The notes below the pieces were generated by a model that worked only from the letters and a program-made list of their open reading frames with translations, made no database searches and had not been told where the DNA came from. A DNA stretch of 64,000 bases. It comes from Megalobrama amblycephala (taxonomy: Eukaryota > Chordata > Actinopteri > Cypriniformes > Xenocyprididae). This document shows positions 10,981 to 24,310 of the stretch, piece after piece. Where the stretch lies: positions 8,450,582 through 8,514,581 of the forward strand of contig NC_063054.1 in assembly GCF_018812025.1 (NCBI RefSeq), in the 5' to 3' direction. A program made the translations under genes and the position numbers. Every line of letters begins with the position of its first letter. The first letter of the stretch is position 1.

Positions 10981-13147
10981 GGGACATGGTAGTGGGGGGT
11001 GGTGGGGGGTGGATATGAGATGAGAGGAAAAATAATAATTGCTCGCTTCCCCAAGAAACTTTGCGTTCGCTCACAAAACGTTTTGTGTTCCAGCTAGAAA
11101 CGTTGCATTCGCTTGTTAAATATTTTGCATTCTCTTTTAAAACGTTTTGCATTCCAACTAGAAACTTTGTGTTCACTCGCTGAACATTTTGCGTTCCAGA
11201 GAAACTTTGCGTTCTCTCGCTAAACGTTTTGCGTTCCCCTGCGAAACATGGCGTTCTCTCACAAAACGTTTTGTGTTCCACCTAGAAACTTTGCGTTCGC
11301 TCGTTAAACATTTTGCATTCCAGAGAAACTTTGCGTTCTCTTGCTAAAGTTTTGTTCCACCAAGAAATTTGCAAACATGAAGTTTCTCGGGGGAACGCAA
11401 AACACTTTGTGAGCGAATGCAAAGTTTCTCAGAGGAATGCAAAACGTTTTGAGAGAGAACGCAAAACGTTTTCTGTTCCCAAGAAACTTTGTGTTCACTC
11501 TTTTTAGCTCTTTGCAAGTGAATGCAAGATTTCTTGGTGGAACGCAAAAGTTTTGGCAAAGTTTCTCTGGGAACGCAAAACATTTGTGAGAGAAACTTTG
11601 TGTTCTCTCACAAAATGTTTTGCATTCCACCTAGAAACTTTGCATTTGCTCGCTAAACATTTTGCGTTCCAGAGAAACTTTGCGTTCTCTTGCTAAAGTT
11701 TTGTTCCACCGAGAAATTTGCAAACAAAGTTTCTCGGGGGAACGCAAAATGGTTTTTGAGCGAATGCAAAGTTTCTCAGAGGAATGCAAAACGTTTTCTG
11801 TTCCCAAGAAACTTTGCGTTCACTTCCAAAACGTTTTGCATTCCTCTGAGAAACTTTGCGTTCACTTCCAAAACGTTTTGCATTCCTCTGAGAAACTTTG
11901 TGTTCACTTCCAAAATGTTTTGCATTTCCCTGAGAAACTTTGCGTTCTCTCACAAAGTGTTTTGCATTCCTCTGAGAAACTTTACATTCACTAACAAAGC
12001 GTTTTGCGTTCCCCCAAGAAACTTTGTGTTCACTCTTTTTAGCTCTTTGCAAGTGAATGCAAAGTTTCTTGGTGGAACACAAACGTTTTTGCAAAGTTTC
12101 TCTGGGAACGCAAAACATTTGTGAGAGAATGCAGAAGCATTGACAAGTAATTTTCCTCCTCATATTTTTTCCTTCACCATTTTTTTTTATGTTCCCCTGA
12201 AAAACTTTGCGTTCGCGCTTTTTAGCTCTTTGCAAGTGAATGCAAAGTTTCTTGGTGGAATGTAAAAGTTTTTGCAAACTTTCTCTGGGAACGCAAAACA
12301 TTTGTGAGAGAAACTTTGTGTTCTCTCACAAAATGTTTTGCATTCCACCTAGAAACTTTGCGTTCGCTCGCTAAACATTTTGTGTTCCAGAGAAACTTTG
12401 CGTTCTCTTGCTAAAGTTTTGTTCCACCGAGAAATTTGCAAACAAAGTTTCTTGGGGAAACGCAAAATGCTTTGTGAGCGAATGCAAAGTTTCTCAGAGG
12501 AACGCAAACCGTTTTCTGTTCCCAAGAAACTTTGCGTTCACTTCCAAAATGTTTTGCATTCCTCTGAGAAACTTTGCGTTCTCTCGCGAAACGTTTTGCA
12601 TTCCCCTGAGAAACTTTGCGTTCTCTCGCAAAATGTTTTGCATTCCCCTGAGAAATTTTGCGTTCTCTCTTTTTAGCTCTTTGCAAGTTAATGCAAAGTT
12701 TCTTGGTGGAACGCAAAAGTTTTTGCAAAGTTTCTCGGGAACGCAAAACATTTGCGAGAGAATGCAGAAACATTGACAAGTAATTTTCCTTTATCTCATA
12801 TTTTTTCCTTCACCATTTTTTTTTATGTTCCCCTGAAAAACTTTGCGTTTGCGCTTTTTAGCTCTTTGCGAGTGAAACAAAGTTTCTCTGGAACGTAAAA
12901 CATTTGTGAGAGAATGCAGAAGCATTGACAAGTAATTTTCCTCTATCTCTTTTTTTTTTTTTTCTTGACCATTGTTTTTTTATGTTCCCCGAAAAACTTT
13001 GGGTTCACGCTTTTTAGCTCTTTGCGAGCGAACGCAAAGTTTCTCGGGAACGCAAAACATTTGCGAGAGAATGCAAAAGCATTGACAAATAATTTTTCCT
13101 CCATCCCATATTTTTTCTTTACCCACACATTAGGGCCTCCGTAAGAT
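10962..13147. mobile_element. Inverted-end element with a minisatellite core
   Basis: The left tip ATCTTATGGGGCCCCTAA (from 10962) matches the reverse complement of the right tip, ATCTTACGGAGGCCCTAA (ending 13147), at 15 of 18 positions. A second inverted block follows inside: GATGAGAGGAAAAATAATAA at about 11020 and the complement of AATAATTTTTCCTCCATC near 13087-13104. No clear target duplication was found. Almost all of the interior is the 42-bp array. Its transposon nature is inferred from these paired ends. Confidence 0.5.
11045..13083. repeat. 42-bp minisatellite in both orientations
   Basis: The unit runs roughly GAAACTTTGCGTTCNCTNNC, AAAACGTTTTGCATTCC, CYTGA. It contains the self-complementary core GCAAAACGTTTTGC. 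Units face both ways and switch, for example, near 11475-11490 and 11800-11815. Longer blocks are themselves repeated: the segment with AGAAGCATTGACAAGTAA and TTTTTAGCTCTTTGC appears near 12010-12240, 12665-12870 and 12900-13090. As 42 is divisible by three, several frames stay open on both strands. These are not genes. Confidence 0.92.
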
Positions 13148-14341
13148 CCTCTTCTTCTGTTTTTCATTGACTAGTTTATTTTTCCAAGCTCAGCTCTACT
13201 GTTTCCATTTGTGTGGAACGCCATACTGAGTTTCAGAGTCTTGTTTCAAACTCTCTGAGAATAGGAGAAAAGATCTTGGGCAATAAATCAATCCATGATT
13301 CCAACTTTGATTGAATAATGAGCGCAAGAAACTTCTTCCAGAGTGTTGAAGTGTTGCAGTATCTTTCTTTGACCAACAATAATAAACCAAATTGACACGA
13401 ATAAATGGTAATGGAGGAGTTGGCAACAGGTTTATACAAGGCCTGACTTCATTAACAAGTTATCACCATTTTCTTTGTGGTGTTTTTTGCGTGGATTTGA
13501 GTGGAGATGATTGGATGCTGAGGTAGAGGAAGTCTTACGTTGCTTGTCTTCTTTAGACAGAATATTTTTGTAAGGTGTCTTTGACATAAAAGGGAGGATT
13601 TTATAGTATATGGGGCAACAATGAGACAGTTGAGAAATGCTGGTTGTGACTGGTTAGCTGATCTGGGGTAGAATTTTGTTTACATACGTTTATTTTCTTC
13701 TGTGCTTTTAATATCAGGAGTTAGCACTTTGGGTTGTGCAGAAGCTCTGAAATCTGCCACATAAAAGAGACAAGAGGTGAAAAAAGTCAATAAGCAGAAT
13801 GAGACACTCGAAAAGCTGCCGACAAAGCCTTTACATGATCGGAGAAATGTTATTTTGGCTCATACTGTGAAGTTCTGTGAGGCTGGTTTGTCGTGTTTGA
13901 GCTGTCGTCATGGCACAGGCGGTGAAGTTTCAGAAGATCTTGTGTGGTCGTGATCAAATGAACTTGGCACAAAGGTGTTGAAATGGGAATTTTTCCAATT
14001 AAATGAAGTGGAAAAGTGGCTGTATGCTCGTAAACATCACGCCAGACACTGATTTATGCATCTTGACAAGTCACCGACCTTTTCCAGCGAGGACTTGGAC
14101 CAAAGTAAATTACAATGCTATTGGCTCCACAGCATTGTCTAGCTTTCTTTCTCTAAAATGTTCCTTAGACATGGATAACAGTTGACGTCATGGAATAGTA
14201 ATAAACGGTGGAATGGAATGGTTAATAAACAGAGACAGAAGAACAGTGGAAATCGTGACTAAGCTGCCTCTGTTATGAAATGCATTTTTGGACCTTTTTA
14301 ATTTTTTTTTTTTCCCCCTCGGTTGTTTATTTCACACTACA

Positions 14342-14385
<44 letters not shown>

Positions 14386-15026
14386 AACAATAATGAAATT
14401 GTCCATGACATTTATTTCATGGATTTTTTTTTTTTCTGTAACTACAGTAATAATAAATGTTATTTTTGTTGTTGCTGGTTTTTTCCCCGCTCTATACAGT
14501 TTACAGTTTTGTTCAGTCTTTTCAGTGAAATTCTCCAACATATTTTGTGCTGTTCGGTTTCACTGTCTTTATATGTACAATATGTATGGTATCATACACA
14601 CATGTGATATTGACAGATGGACTTCTCATCTTCTCTGCCGCTTTCTTTGGCTGTTTGAACTTCACCGCATCACACGTTTAATGTGATGGTGTGTTACAAA
14701 GGACTGATAATGATTTGTAGTGAGTTGTTTCAGAAATGAATTTGATTGTGTGTGTTTGCGTGTGTATGTGTGTCTCACTCTGTGCCATCCTGTATCACCT
14801 GCTCCCACCCACCCTGTCTGATCCCACACCCACTGGGACCCATGACCCAGTGTAGCGCTATGACCTTTGACCTAAGAGATGTGCTCCTGGGTTCCAGACA
14901 GGACAAAAATAATAAACACTTTTGGTTGGTTGTTTTTTAATCCATGGGTCTAGTATTCTTCTTTTGGCTGAGTGTGTGTCTTTGTTCAGAATTGCATACT
15001 AATGTTCTATTCTTACTGTTCCTGCA
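13148..15026. other. Intergenic, largely unique sequence
   Basis: No exon, RNA gene or transposon end was recognised. It contains a (CT)n microsatellite at 14346-14382 and a candidate polyadenylation signal AATAAA at 14911-14916, which could serve a long RalGPS 3' UTR. Confidence 0.4.
14346..14382. repeat. (CT)n microsatellite
   Basis: This is an uninterrupted TC/CT dinucleotide run of about 37 bp. Confidence 0.97.
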
Positions 15027-15034
15027 GTATTTAG

Positions 15035-18000
15035 TAGTGTTGTCAAAAGTGTTGCTTTTAGCGCTGTTAAGTGGATTCGTAAACACCTCTGATTGGCCAT
15101 TGTGTTCACGCGCTCATCAGATACGTCTGTTATTGGCTTCAATGATCAACTCTTCAAAAACGTTGTAAATAGTCATCAATGACGCTCTTCACCAAGTGCT
15201 TACGCAGATAGACACAGCAGCGTTTGAAAGCAGGACTGGTCCGCTGATAGACGCCTGCTTTCAAACGCTTTCAAAACGCTTTCAAATTTAAACACTTCTG
15301 TGTGCTTCCAAATGCTTCCATGTACGGAAGAGGATTAGGGCCAAGCAATAATAATAAAAATAAAAAAAACATCTCAAGATTAAAGTTGTTAAATTTCGAG
15401 AAAAAAGTCGAAATAAAATGTTGAGAATAAACTCATTAAATTACGAGAAAAAAGTCGTTAGATTATGAGAACAAATTCGTAATTTAACGAATTTGTTCTT
15501 GTAATTTAACGACTTTTTTCTCATAATTTAATTACTTTATTCTCAACATTTTATCTCAACTTTTTTCTCAAAATTTAAAATTTTTCTCATAATTTAACGA
15601 ATTTGTTCTCGTAATTTAATGACTTGATTCTCAACATTTTATCTCGACTTTTTTCTCAAAATTTAACATTTTTCTCATAATTTAACGAATTTGTTCTCGT
15701 AATTTAATGACTTGATTCTCAACATTTTATCTCGACTTTTTTCTCGAAATTTAACAACATTTTTCTCATAATTTAACGAATTTGTTCTCGTAATTTAACA
15801 ACTTTTTTCTCGTAATTTAATGACTTTATTCTCAACATTTTATCTCGACTTTTTTCTCAAAATTTAACATTTTTCTCATAATTTAACGAATTTGTTCTCG
15901 TAATTTAACTACTTTTTTCTCATAATTTAATGACTTTATTCTCAACATTTTATCTCGACTTTTTTCTCGAAATGTAACAACATTTTTCTCATAATTTAAC
16001 GAATTTGTTCTCGTAATTTAACCACTTTTTTCTCGTAATTTAATGACTTTATTCTCAACATTTTATCTTGACTTTTTTCTCGAAATTTAACAACATTTTT
16101 CTCATAATTTAACGAATTTGTTCTCGTAATTTAATGACTTGATTCTCAACATTTTATCTCGACTTTTTTCTCAAAATGTAACATTTTTCTCGTAATTTAA
16201 CGAATTTGTTCTCGTAATGTAACTACTTTTTTCTCATAATTTAATGACTTTATTCTCAACATTTTATCTCGACTTTTTTCTCGAAATTTAACAACATTTT
16301 TCTCATAATTTAACGAATTTGTTCTCGTAATTTAATGACTTGATTCTCAACATTTTATCTCGACTTTTTTCTCAAAATTTAACATTTTTCTCATAATTTA
16401 ACGAATTTGTTCTCGTAATTTAACTACTTTTTTCTCATAATTTAATTACTTTATTCTCAACATTTTATCTCGACTTTTTTCTCGAAATTTAACAACATTT
16501 TTCTCATAATTTAACGAATTTGTTCTCGTAATTTAACGACTTTTTTCTCGTAATTTAATGACTTTATTCTCAACATTTTATCTTGACTTTTTTCTCGAAA
16601 TTTAACAACATTTTTCTCATAATTTAACGAATTTGTTCTCGTAATTTAATGACTTGATTCTCAACATTTTATCTCGACTTTTTTCTCAAAATGTAACATT
16701 TTTCTCATAATTTAACGAATTTGTTCTCGTAATGTAACTACTTTTTTCTCATAATTTAATTACTTTATTCTCAACATTTTATCTCGACTTTTTTCTCGAA
16801 ATTTAACAACATTTTTCTCATAATTTAACGAATTTGTTCTCGTAATTTAATGACTTTTTTCTCGTAATTTAATGACTTTATTCTCAACATTTTATCTCGA
16901 CTTTTTTCTCAAAATGTAACATTTTTCTCATAATTTAACGAATTTGTTCTCGTAATGTAACTACTTTTTTCTCATAATTTAATGACTTTATTCTCAACAT
17001 TTTATCTCGACTTTTTTCTCAAAATTTAACATTTTTCTCATAATTTAACGAATTTGTTCTCGTAATTTAACTACTTTTTTCTCATAATTTAATTACTTTA
17101 TTCTCAACATTTTATCTCGACTTTTTTCTCGAAATTTAACAACATTTTTCTCATAATTTAACGAATTTGTTCTCGTAATTTAACGACTTTTTTCTCGTAA
17201 TTTAATGACTTTATTCTCAACATTTTATCTTGACTTTTTTCTCGAAATTTAACAACATTTTTCTCATAATTTAACGAATTTGTTCTCGTAATTTAATTAC
17301 TTGATTCTCAACATTTTATCTCGACTTTTTTCTCAAAATGTAACATTTTTCTCATAATTTAACGAATTTGTTCTCGTAATGTAACTACTTTTTTCTCATA
17401 ATTTAATGACTTTATTCTCAACATTTTATCTCGACTTTTTTCTCGAAATTTAACAAAATTTTTCTCATAATTTAACGAATTTGTTCTCGTAATTTAACGA
17501 CTTTTTTCTCATAATTTAATTACTTTATTCTCAACATTTTATCTCAACTTTTTTCTCAAAATTTAACATTTTTCTCATAATTTAACGAATTTGTTCTCGT
17601 AATTTAATGACTTGATTCTCAACATTTTATCTCGACTTTTTTCTCAAAATTTAACATTTTTCTCATAATTTAACGAATTTGTTCTCGTAATTTAATGACT
17701 TGATTCTCAACATTTTATCTCGACTTTTTTCTCAAAATTTAACATTTTTCTCATAATTTAACGAATTTGTTCTCGTAATTTAACTACTTTTTTCTCATAA
17801 TTTAATTACTTTATTCTCAACATTTTATCTCGACTTTTTTCTCGGAATTTAACAACATTTTTCTCATAATTTAACAAATTTGTTCTCGTAATTTAACAAC
17901 TTTTTTCTCGTAATTTAATGACTTTATTCTCAACATTTTATCTCGACTTTTTTCTCAAAATTTAACATTTTTCTCATAATTTAACGAATTTGTTCTCGTA

Positions 18001-18859
18001 ATTTAACTACTTTTTTCTCATAATTTAATTACTTTATTCTCAACATTTTATCTCGACTTTTTTCTCAAAATTTAACAACATTTTTCTCATAATTTAACGA
18101 ATTTGTTCTCGTAATTTAACGACTTTTTTCTCGTAATTTAATGACTTTATTCTCAACATTTTATCTTGACTTTTTTCTCGAAATTTAACAACATTTTTCT
18201 CATAATTTAACGAATTTGTTCTCGTAATTTAATGACTTGATTCTCAACATTTTATCTCGACTTTTTTCTCAAAATGTAACATTTTTCTCATAATTTAACG
18301 AATTTGTTCTCGTAATGTAACTACTTTTTTCTCATAATTTAATGACTTTATTCTCAACATTTTATCTCGACTTTTTTCTCGAAATTTAACAACATTTTTC
18401 TCATAATTTAACGAATTTGTTCTCGTAATTTAATGACTTGATTCTCAACATTTTATCTCGACTTTTTTCTCAAAATTTAACATTTTTCTCATAATTTAAC
18501 GAATTTGTTCTCGTAATTTAACTACTTTTTTCTCGTAATTTAATGACTTGATTCTCAACATTTTATCTTGACCTTTTTCTCGAAATTTAACGAGTTTTTT
18601 CTCGTAATTTAACGAGTTTATTCTCAACACTTATTTAGACTTTTCTCGAAATTTAACAACTTTAATCTCGAGATGGTTTTATTTTTTTATTATTGCTTGG
18701 CCCTAATCCTCTTCCGTATCCATGCGTTGATCATTGTAGCCAATCACAGACATATCTGATGAGTGCTTGAACACAGTGGCCAATCAGATGTGTTTACGAT
18801 CCCGCTCAACAGCGCTCAAAGCGTCAGATTTTTAAAATTCTGTACTTTTGACATCACTA
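15035..18859. mobile_element. hAT-like non-autonomous element with a tandem-array core
   Basis: The termini TAGTGTTGTCAAAAGT (15035) and, in reverse complement, TAGTGATGTCAAAAGT (ending 18859) match at 15 of 16. They are flanked by 8-bp direct repeats, GTATTTAG at 15027-15034 and GTATGTAG at 18860-18867 (7 of 8), as expected for hAT. Subterminal parts are also inverted: TCTGATTGGCCA with CATCAGATA on the left pairs with the region at 18735-18800. GGAAGAGGATTAGGGCCAAG near 15328 pairs with its complement near 18700. No transposase is present. Confidence 0.82.
15480..18610. repeat. Tandem array of about 88 and 113 bp units made of 22-25 bp submonomers
   Basis: The basic quasi-monomer is like TTTCTCRTAATTTAAYGAC, with variants ACGAATTTGTTCTCGTAATT and TTCTCAACATTTTATCTCGA. 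Successive TTCTCAACATT starts lie at 15540, 15628, 15716 and 15829, which gives steps of 88, 88 and 113 bp (four or five submonomers). About 30 large units are present, arranged in higher-order blocks. At 15370-15480 the same monomers occur in reverse orientation, so the array begins inside an inverted arm. Confidence 0.93.
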
Positions 18860-18867
18860 GTATGTAG

Positions 18868-19967
18868 TATGTGAATTTTCTGTATGCATACTTTTTTTTT
18901 GCCTAAAGATAGTATATAAGAGAACATCCCACAATGCATTGCTCTTGGCCTGAATTGGTATTTCCATTTTGACATACAAACCCAAGTTGCATTTATCAGT
19001 CATGATTTTTAACATCTCTTTGTTGAGTCATTATTTGATAAGACCTGGGTTATTATTAGTTTTATAGAATTTTTTTTGTCTTAACTAGCCGCGACGATTC
19101 TATTTTTGTGTGTCTTTTATAGCCGTACTGAAAGCAACAATGGACAGTTCACCTCAGATCTTCAAAATAAATAAAAGGAAACAAGAATGTTCAAACTGTC
19201 AACTCATTGTGAACTGACAACTGAAAGTGTATTCTACGACAAAGATTGTTTCAGTAACTCGGTAGGTATTTTTAATAATGATAAAATGGTGTAATATTCA
19301 TGAATTTGATTATGGTACTTATCCATTTCGTTGCCGAGAGAGCCCGCCCACGCGCTCTTCTGATTGGCTCTGATTTTTGATTACTTTATTGCGTCTCATA
19401 GTCGCGTCGTATCTTATCTGGTGTGATTAGACACTGGAATGTTATCGCATCGCGTCTAGTTAGGACATGGTGTAACGTTCCATTATATTCCTTTTCTAGT
19501 TAAATTTTAGTTTTTATTGTAGTTTTAGTATTTTAGTGCTGTCGTAACTGAAAACTGGTTTCATTTAAAAATGTTTAATGCCATTACATTTCTCAGCACA
19601 ATCTAGTGTTATAATGGCTATTTAGTGGCAATCATGTGGCAGGTGGAGTTATGAAAATTTTAGTCTAGATTCATCACTTACATTACAGATACAGTTGTTA
19701 GTACAGTATCTTATTGTTTAAAAATTAAAGTATAAAAAAATAAATATTTTCAAAAATCACATTAGGGATTTGTTCTCAGCTATTTTACATTTCACATTAT
19801 CTATTTAACAAACTGTATGAAGATGTAGTTTTTATTTTAATTTCAGTTGATTTTTGTTTTATTTTTCATTAATGATAATCACTCTGCACACTGACTTAAA
19901 CATAAAATGCAAAAAAAGTTTTTATTTCAGATTTAATTGGATACAATCTCTGATCCCATTCACTGAA
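18868..19967. other. Intergenic, no recognisable feature
   Basis: Mostly unique, moderately AT-rich sequence. No exon-like segment or transposon ends were recognised. Confidence 0.35.
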
Positions 19968-19971
19968 TTAA

Positions 19972-20504
19972 AGGGTTAGTTCACCCAAAAATTAAAATTC
20001 TGTCATTTATTACTCACCATCATGCCGTTCCACACCCGTAAGATCTTCGTTCATCTTCAGAACACAAATTAAGATATTTTTGTTGAAATCCGATGGCTCA
20101 GTGAGGCCTCCATTCACAGCAATGACATTTCCTCTTTCAAGATCTATTAATGTACTAAAAACATATTTAAATCAGTTCATGTGAGTCCAGTGGTTCAATA
20201 TTAATATTATAAAGCGACGAGAATATTTTTGGTGTGCCAAAAAAAACTAAATAATGACTTATATAATGATGGCCGATTTCAAAACACTGCTTCAGGAGGC
20301 TTTGGAGCGTTATGTTTTTAGTACATTAATGGATCTTGAGAGAGGAAATGTCATTGCTCCCTATGCAGGCTTCACTGAGACATCGGATTTCAACAAAAAT
20401 ATCTTAATTTGTGTTCCGAAGATGAACGAAGGTCTTATGGATGTGAAACGGCATGAGGGTGAGTAATAAATGACAGAATTTTCATTTTTGGGTGAACTAA
20501 CCCT
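19972..20504. mobile_element. Palindromic TTAA MITE (AGGGTTAG family), intact ends
   Basis: It is bounded by TTAA at 19968-19971 and 20505-20508. Both ends read AGGGTTAGTTCACCC followed by AAAAATKAAAATTCTGTC. The inverted similarity runs for well over 100 bp per side, including ATCTTCGTTCATCTTC and its complement. No coding capacity. It serves as the reference form for the truncated copies at 212-912 and 37303-37650. Confidence 0.9.
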
Positions 20505-20508
20505 TTAA

Positions 20509-21780
20509 GCATGCAACATTGAGGTCATGTGACGGCAATGTGCCATATTACTATTAATTATTGTTGCATACTGTATACAATTGGGCAATTGTAATGTTCC
20601 TTTACCGTGAAAAGTGCAAATACAAAAAGAAATGCACAGCTGAAACAAACTTCTCATTCTGGATCACAGAAGAATAGGACACTCTTATTTCTGCAATAAA
20701 AAAATTAAACACAAATAGTCATTTTTGCTAACTAGTATGGTTGAATTGGATCATCGATGGTCAGAAACAAAGACTAAAGCTTAGATGTGTCAGGATATTT
20801 ATTAAAATAACTCCGATTGTGTTCATCAGAAAGAAGAAAGTCATATGATGGCTTGAGAGTGAGTAAATCTTGGAGTAATTATCATTTTAAAGTGAACTAA
20901 TCCCTTAAGTATATTTGTATTAGATAACATTAATTATTGCAGCTTTATGTAATCTCAGTTTGCTGTTTTTATTTATTTAAGGAATACTGAATCTGTTTTT
21001 GCATGCTCATATTTAGTCTAGAACTACAATAACCATCATGTTTACATGGCGGACACAACAACTTTATTTCTCTCAACATGGAGACAGGAGAGCTGTCAGT
21101 CAATAAATGTAACTCTGATATTTTGTTGTCAATTTAAAAGCAATGCAATACTTATAGTTACTTGAGAAAAGTAATCTGATTATATAACTCCAACACTCAT
21201 AAGCAGTATGCTAGTATTTCATTCTGATCATTGTGTTTACACCTAAGCTTGTGTTGAATCTCACTAGTCTCTAGTATTGTATTAAAACAAGTATTCTATA
21301 AAAATCTCTGCATCTGGATGTGCTGCTCTTTTAAATGTGTGATCCTTTATCTTTCAGTGAGGTATTTTTAGCTGAGTTTCATTAAAGATGTGAGAACCGT
21401 ACTGTACTCAAAGAATGGGCATGGGGAGGTGGATGAGAGGAAGAATGTTTTTGATGTCCTTTTGTGTGAAAAGCTACATTTTTTCACAGAAAGGGCTTCA
21501 GTAAGGTTTTGTTTTTCCAGTGAACACTACACAATTTTTGTAGAACACAATCCCCCAGGCTGCTCATTTAATACTCTGACAGAGGGTGGTGACGACAGCT
21601 GTCGAGCACTAAAAAGGACAAAAACAGTCTCATGAAGACACATGAAGGGTTTTTTTGTGAGCATGCAACAAATTGAAGTCATTCACTTAAAAAAAAGCTC
21701 AACAACTGAATTTGTTTATGTACACATTAAAAATATGAATATGAGGATGAGTAAGACAGGATTATTGTTTTAAAGAGGGG
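20509..21780. other. Intergenic, mostly unrecognised
   Basis: Near 20855-20910 there is a half-element: GTGAGTAAATCTTGG, then AAGTGAACTAATCCCTTAAG. It resembles the right end of a TTAA MITE with no left partner identified. The rest shows no supported feature. Confidence 0.35.
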
Positions 21781-21784
21781 TTAA

Positions 21785-21975
21785 AGGTTTAGATCACCCA
21801 AAAATGAAAAGACTGTCATAATTTACTCATCACACCCTCATGTCATTCAAGATATTTTTTTTTTTTTTTTTTAAGTCACTGACCACCAAAACCGGTTCCC
21901 AGGATTCTTCAAAATATGTTTTTTTTTAATGTCATACAGCTTTGGAAGTATGTGAGGGTGAGTATAATTTTTCCT
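21785..21975. mobile_element. Short TTAA MITE (AGGTTTAG variant)
   Basis: TTAA at 21781-21784 is followed by AGGTTTAGATCACCCAAAAA. The right side has GTGAGGGTGAGTATAATTTT, ending in TTCCT before TTAA at 21976-21979. The internal blocks TTTACTCATCACACCCTCAT and ATGTGAGGGTGAGT are inverted. It is diverged and internally deleted, about 190 bp. Confidence 0.65.
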
Positions 21976-22455
21976 TTAAGAGTTTTTCACATGTTTGTGA
22001 TTAAACGCAACATGACAGTAATATAATAGGACTGTTATAGATTAATGATAATTGTATATTCATGTATAACACAGACACTAATGGAGCTCTACACTGTGTG
22101 ATACCTCCCCCTGCTGTTCACCGAGAGACAGACAAGAAGAAAATCAAAGGTGAGTGTGTCCGTGTGTGTCCGAAACACAGGGTTTGTCCCCATAACCCTG
22201 CAATATGGGGACAAAATGGCACAAAGATGGCAATATCCGAAATCCTTGTCCTTGTGGGGACATTTTTTGGTCCCCATGGTGGAAAACAGCTTATAAATCA
22301 TACTAAGTGATGTTTTTTGTTTGTTTTTTGGAAAATGTAAAAATGCAGAAAGCTTTCTGTGATAAGTAGGTTTAAGGGTTAGATGACAGAATATAGGCCT
22401 ACAGTTTGTATAAAATCATTGTCTATGGAATGTTCCTATAAAACACGGAAACTCT

Positions 22456-23915
<1,460 letters not shown>

Positions 23916-24099
23916 ACCAATGTTATATCAACTATAAATTCTGAATTTGTATTAAATATATAAGTATGTATACAATATAGAAGTGTTGTTGCATTTATTG
24001 TTAATTTATGTGACATTTGAAACCCAAATGAGGATAGTTATTCGATTTATTTTTAATTCTGTTGTAACTAAGTAGCCACGAACACTAATATGCCGTGTT

Positions 24100-24310
24100 C
24101 ACTTTAAGACGCGCAGGGTTCGTGTGTGTTTGTGTGTTCACACACAGTCAGGAAGAGACGCGCAGAGAACCAGACACTCAAATCGCGCCAGCAGCAGAAA
24201 TGAATGGAGCCTGACCGACAGGCGGCTGGATATCGACGATAAACGTGTCTAAGTGCGAGCGGCTGACCGTCGGGGTTTTTCTGTTTGAATGTTTCGTCAG
24301 TATCTCAAGG
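24100..24310 (+). promoter_or_regulatory. fam20b: fam20b promoter region and non-coding exon 1
   Basis: This is a locally CpG-richer segment (GACGCGCAG, AATCGCGCCAGC, GACCGTCGGGG) right after the tetranucleotide array. It ends in a strong splice donor, AAGG followed by GTGAGT at 24311. Its position and composition fit a CpG-type promoter with a 5'-UTR exon of fam20b, and a second non-coding exon lies at 29240. The transcription start is not visible; about 24150 is a guess. A 4-codon upstream ORF (ATG at 24200, stop at 24214) lies within it. The linkage to fam20b is inferred from strand, order and splice sites. Confidence 0.55.

Noticed and set aside
11304..12779. Long open frames of 80-200 codons on both strands
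   Set aside because: They are produced by the 42-bp minisatellite, whose unit is a multiple of three. The peptides are 14-residue repeats with no homologous domain, start context or splice support.
22091..22149. Exon-like segment ending AATCAAAG/GTGAGT
   Set aside because: The acceptor has a poor pyrimidine tract. The adjacent GTCCCCATAA and TGGGGACATTTTTTGGTCCC motifs look like a dispersed repeat, and no protein match is recognised.
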